Below, in pieces: positions 60,446 through 64,000 of a DNA stretch of 64,000 nt. Position numbers and translations under genes: made by a program. The stretch is from Ophthalmolycus amberensis (taxonomy: Eukaryota; Chordata; Actinopteri; Perciformes; Zoarcidae): assembly GCA_024529925.1 (NCBI GenBank), contig JAFEUB010001122.1, forward strand, positions 368,501-432,500, given 5' to 3'. The notes below the pieces were generated by a model that worked only from the letters and a program-made list of their open reading frames with translations, was not told the origin of the DNA and searched no databases. Position 1 is the first letter of the stretch, and every line of letters starts with the position of its first letter.

Positions 60446-61121
60446 TGTATTGGAATTTACCTACCCATGTGGAAACTTGCGTCTGCTCCACAGCAAGGTA
60501 GGCCAGAGAACGTGTCCAGCTGCTGTTCACAGTGGACACGCTGCGATAATAAATCTACCGAAACTGGTTTACAATTAAAAGGAATTTAATCCCACTGATG
60601 CAAGCACGATTACAGTGAAGTACACTACTTCTATTAAATATTACAATATTAACCCACTTTGGAAAAAACTCTCCTCTGGTCCCATGAGACACAGCTGTCC
60701 CTGGGAACCACATGATAAAAGAGGCAGAAAAACACTTCCTATTCCCGCCCTCATATCCGTCCGAAACTCCTCCCCTTCCGTCTATCCCAATTCCTATTGG
60801 CTAACTCCCAGGTGCATTCTGTATCGCCTGTCTCAGTCTTGCTGTCCCTGCTCACTTAACACATTCAATGACTGTCAGTTATTGTTTAATCCCTCTATGA
60901 TAAACATTCCATATAATAGATAAGACTTTGCAACTTTTGGCAAAAGCTACATGTCTCAAATTCTACTTCTAGCTACTAATCCTAAAACACTTTATGCTTA
61001 TCTTAATTATGCATTTCCAAAACACTTATGATTATGACTAATTATGAATTCTTAAATATGAATCATTAAACACTTTTATTATAACTTCTAAACACACAGT
61101 TCTACACTCAAATTTCTTACA
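60446..61121. mobile_element. possible solo LTR of a retroelement
   Basis: A 676-bp block that begins TG (60446) and ends CA (61121), with a marked compositional shift from GC-balanced (60480-60850) to AT-rich (60900-61120), as many fish LTRs show. It holds a perfect hairpin CGTGTCCA/TGGACACG (60511-60540). No target-site duplication was found and orientation is unclear. No internal coding region (gag, pol or env) is present. Confidence 0.35.
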
Positions 61122-61729
61122 CCCAACCCATTCATTCATACTGACGACCAATACTTTTAAGTGTAGTATTTACAGCAGCAGGACAGTGTATGTGACTCAA
61201 AAGAAACCACTTAGCCCATGCTCACTCTAATGAAGGAGCATGTCACCCAGTGAACCTGCCTGGCTCACTGTTTGGACAACAATGGAGCTCTGGCACAGAG
61301 AAAGAAGATATATATCAGGTTTTGACTCCACAGACAGTCAGTAAGATCAATTCATTGTCAGCATTGGCCTTTTTATAGGATTTGTTGACAATAACTGGTA
61401 TAGAAGATTCCAAGCCTTAGTCTTTATCCTTTTTGCTATTTATCGTAAATATTATTAGCTCTCAAAATCCCTGTGTGGCAGCCATTTTTATTCAGATGCC
61501 TTGTGTCATTTCTCTCCTTGTTCTCTCCTTTCAGTCTCGTCTACCAAACTCCATGTAGCAGCCTCAAAGAAAAATTTATATTCAATCACAATAAGCAAAT
61601 TTGCTCCCCCACAGGACATCATTGAGTGGCACGCAGCAACAGTGCAAGGTACTCCAATCAATGGCCTTGTTCGCTCGACACAGGCCTGGAGCTCGTAATT
61701 TGCATGACATTGGACGAGTTAGCAGATAG
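61122..61729. other. intergenic DNA
   Basis: No feature supported. A frame at 61501-61698 has no recognised domain. Confidence 0.3.
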
Positions 61730-61783
61730 TCTCTCTCTCTCTCTCTCTCTCTCTCCCCCCCCCCCCCCCCCTCTCTCTCTCTC
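61730..61783. repeat. (CT)n-C17-(CT)n mirror-symmetric tract
   Basis: CT repeats on both sides of a C17 homopolymer (61755-61771). Pure polypyrimidine for 54 bp with approximate mirror symmetry. Confidence 0.9.
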
Positions 61784-62048
61784 AAGGCTACAAACACAAT
61801 TGCATGCTTATTATGATCACTTATTTTGCTCCATAACACAAAAGACAAGGATATTCACACAGGCCCAATGCGCCCCATGTGGGCTCTAAAACTCACACAC
61901 GAAGTGTGAGAGAAAAACTACAATAATAAGAGAGGCAGGTTATTTTATGACATATGGATGTGAAGTTTCCACTGAACATTAATCCAACTTGCTGCAGCCC
62001 TCATGTTCTGGTTCCTGTCTACTGCTGCTGGTGGGCGGACTTTGACTG

Positions 62049-62093
<45 letters not shown>

Positions 62094-63148
62094 CTCTAAA
62101 CCATCACTTTGTTTATGAGTGCTGTGTAATATACGGATCGCAAACCCCTCCCCGAAATAGCGGTTGTCCTATCATAGCTTAATAACGAGTTTCAACAGGA
62201 TAAAGTGGTGTGCAGGGGGCTGTAGTAAGAGGGTTATTTAGGATGAAAGGTTTGGAGGTTTGTGTCTTTTTTTAGCCTTTCCAAAACACAAGATGTGTGA
62301 GGAGTTAAGACTGTGTTGCCCATTTCAGGTTAAATACAAAAAGCTTAATTTAGGAAAGGCACATCCACTGCATTGGAGCATAACATTAGCGGTTTTGTCC
62401 TGCACTCACAGTTCGGTAATTTACCCCAAACATGTTTGCTGAAATCATTGCTTAGTCGACCTCTGAAAAGACTTCTGCTTTGGAAAAGTAAACATATTGT
62501 TTGAAAAATACTAACAATGACAAGTGCATTTGATCTTTGCGTTTTGTTCTTTGCGTTGCTTTTCATGAGAATGTTCAAAGGGCCAAGGAAGAACCCATTA
62601 CATTTTGGAGAGGATTGGCCGTGGCGCAGGTCTGTGCTCTCCCAGTGCCGTTCTAATTTTGAAATTACTCTGAATTTTGAGTGGTAGCACTGTCATCATT
62701 GTAAGCTGTATATGTGCTTTGCAAGAATGGAAAGCTTGACAGGCATAGCAACAGTAACTAAGGGAAGCGAGGTCTAGTGAACAGATAAACAACACACACA
62801 CACACACTCCTGTCTTCCTCCTCTGTCTATCAGGTGAAGGGCAGAGAAAAAGGGTTGGTGCAAGCGGCAGCTAAGTGGCTCAATGCAATCGACTTGCTCA
62901 CCGTAGCAACCTTCAGAATTCCACCGCCTCCCCACGAGCCTGGCAGACTATCTCCCTTCCCTCCTCCTTCCTTTCCTACCTCCCTTCCTCCCTCCTCCCT
63001 CTCTCCCATCCCCCACTCCAGTAGCACCAGGAAATCGGTGACGTGTGAGCTCTCAGCTCTGAGAACAGAGAGAGAAAGAGGCATGGAAAGAAAGCCTGGA
63101 AGAGAGCGAGGGTGAGGTGGGAGAGAAAAGACGGAGCTGCTGCACTAC
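61784..63148. other. intergenic DNA
   Basis: TG at 62052-62091; CT-rich at 62955-63010. No exon supported. Confidence 0.3.
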
Positions 63149-63250
63149 AGAGAGAGGGGGGGGAGAGAGAGGGGGGGAGAGGGAGGGGGGGGAGAGAGAG
63201 AGAGAGAGAGAGAGAGGGGGGCGGGAGGGAGGGAGGGAGAGAGAAAAAAG
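63149..63250. repeat. 102-bp polypurine (GA/G) tract
   Basis: Only one pyrimidine (63222) in 102 bases on the plus strand; G7, G8 and (GA)n segments. Confidence 0.9.
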
Positions 63251-64000
63251 ATAAAGATCCTCCCTCTCCAAGCACTGGCTGACAATGACACTGGGAGAGT
63301 CATTTCGAAGCAATGAGCCAGAAAACGCAGAGCCGCCACTGCCATTCATCCTCCTAAGCACGACACTCAGTCACCACCTCGCCACAATCACATTCATCTC
63401 TGAGAGAATAGCGCTGGCTTAATAAAATGTATAGCAGACCATGTGTATTATAGAAACAGCCCATCTGAATGCAGTGACTCATATTCTTAAAAAATAACGT
63501 TAAAGGGGATTTTGATTGTGCGATGCATGCAGCTCTCTCCTGCTCCATTCATACTGAAATTGATGTCGAAGAATAGTAAGTGTAAATGTTTGCTCATACC
63601 ATGATTTTATGAAAAGATAATACATAATATGTTCTTATAATATGTGCATATTTGATTGATTGGTTGATTGATCACCACGCGGGACAAAAAATAAACACAA
63701 CCAAGATGATCACATACATAATCATGAAGTACAGTGTCACAAAATCGAAGAGAAGACATTACATTTTCATTAAAAAGTCAACTCGACCAAGAAGAATGAA
63801 AAATAAATCAAGATTCTTTGATTGCTTATTTTAAATATTGGACTCCTGAGGTTTCTGTATTGAAATGTACAAAATACAGAAGTACATTACAAGTAAATTA
63901 TTTATGCTCTTAAACCAATCATTCAGAATATCTTGTATAAAATGGCACAAAAATGACCACATTCATGGCAGTGAAGTGTCACATCACTTATCCCTCTCCA
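63251..64000. other. window end; no exon established
   Basis: A 45-codon ATG frame at 63285-63422 follows the polypurine tract but has no recognisable domain and no clear splice context. The GA-rich leader could belong to a 5' UTR of a gene to the right; this is speculation. The last 500 bp are AT-rich. Confidence 0.2.

Noticed and set aside
63285..63422. 45-codon ATG frame after the polypurine tract
   Set aside because: Considered as a first coding exon of a gene to the right, but no recognisable motif or donor site in frame; too short to support.
1..64000. CRISPR arrays, operons, tRNA or rRNA genes, known microRNA hairpins
   Set aside because: None seen. The genome is eukaryotic, spaced-repeat arrays are absent, and sequences of a few remembered microRNAs near human CARD14 (such as miR-338) were not found.

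Overview
The window looks like ray-finned fish (teleost) nuclear DNA. The reasons are a spliced vertebrate gene with short introns and textbook GT/AG junctions, very dense (CA)n/(TG)n microsatellites, and a mix of remnants typical of teleosts: L2/CR1-type LINEs, hAT-like, Harbinger-like and Tc1-like DNA transposons. The species cannot be named from sequence alone.

Layout. (1) 642-6422, plus strand: the 3' half (12 exons, about 529 codons, PDZ-SH3-guanylate-kinase-like) of a CARMA-family scaffold gene, best matched to CARD14 (CARMA2). Its N-terminal CARD and coiled-coil exons lie left of the window. Probable 3' UTR runs to about 7280. (2) 7365-9011: a complete non-autonomous hAT-like element with a perfect 8-bp target-site duplication, then a foldback element. 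(3) About 9-30 kb: no gene recognised; transposon fragments, microsatellites and AT-rich DNA. (4) 30388-36420: a transposon nest. A 5'-truncated L2-type LINE with a long open reverse-transcriptase frame is followed by an inverted fragment of the same family, then by a decayed second LINE split by a Harbinger-like element whose 3-bp duplication and removal restore the LINE reading frame. (5) About 36.4-64 kb: no coding exon recognised. It holds many TG repeats, strong polypurine/polypyrimidine tracts, several homeodomain-core-rich blocks that look like conserved noncoding DNA, a compact nested set of inverted repeats at 43620-43749, and an LTR-like block near 60.4-61.1 kb.

The only host gene supported is the card14-like scaffold, which in characterised vertebrates recruits BCL10 and MALT1 to activate NF-kB. 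The roughly 57 kb downstream is a gene desert or the inside or flank of a large gene whose exons lie elsewhere. No CRISPR array, operon, tRNA or rRNA gene was seen. Nothing in the window convincingly amounts to a new multi-gene system; the best leads are structural (nested insertions, inverted repeats, triplex-prone tracts, candidate noncoding elements).
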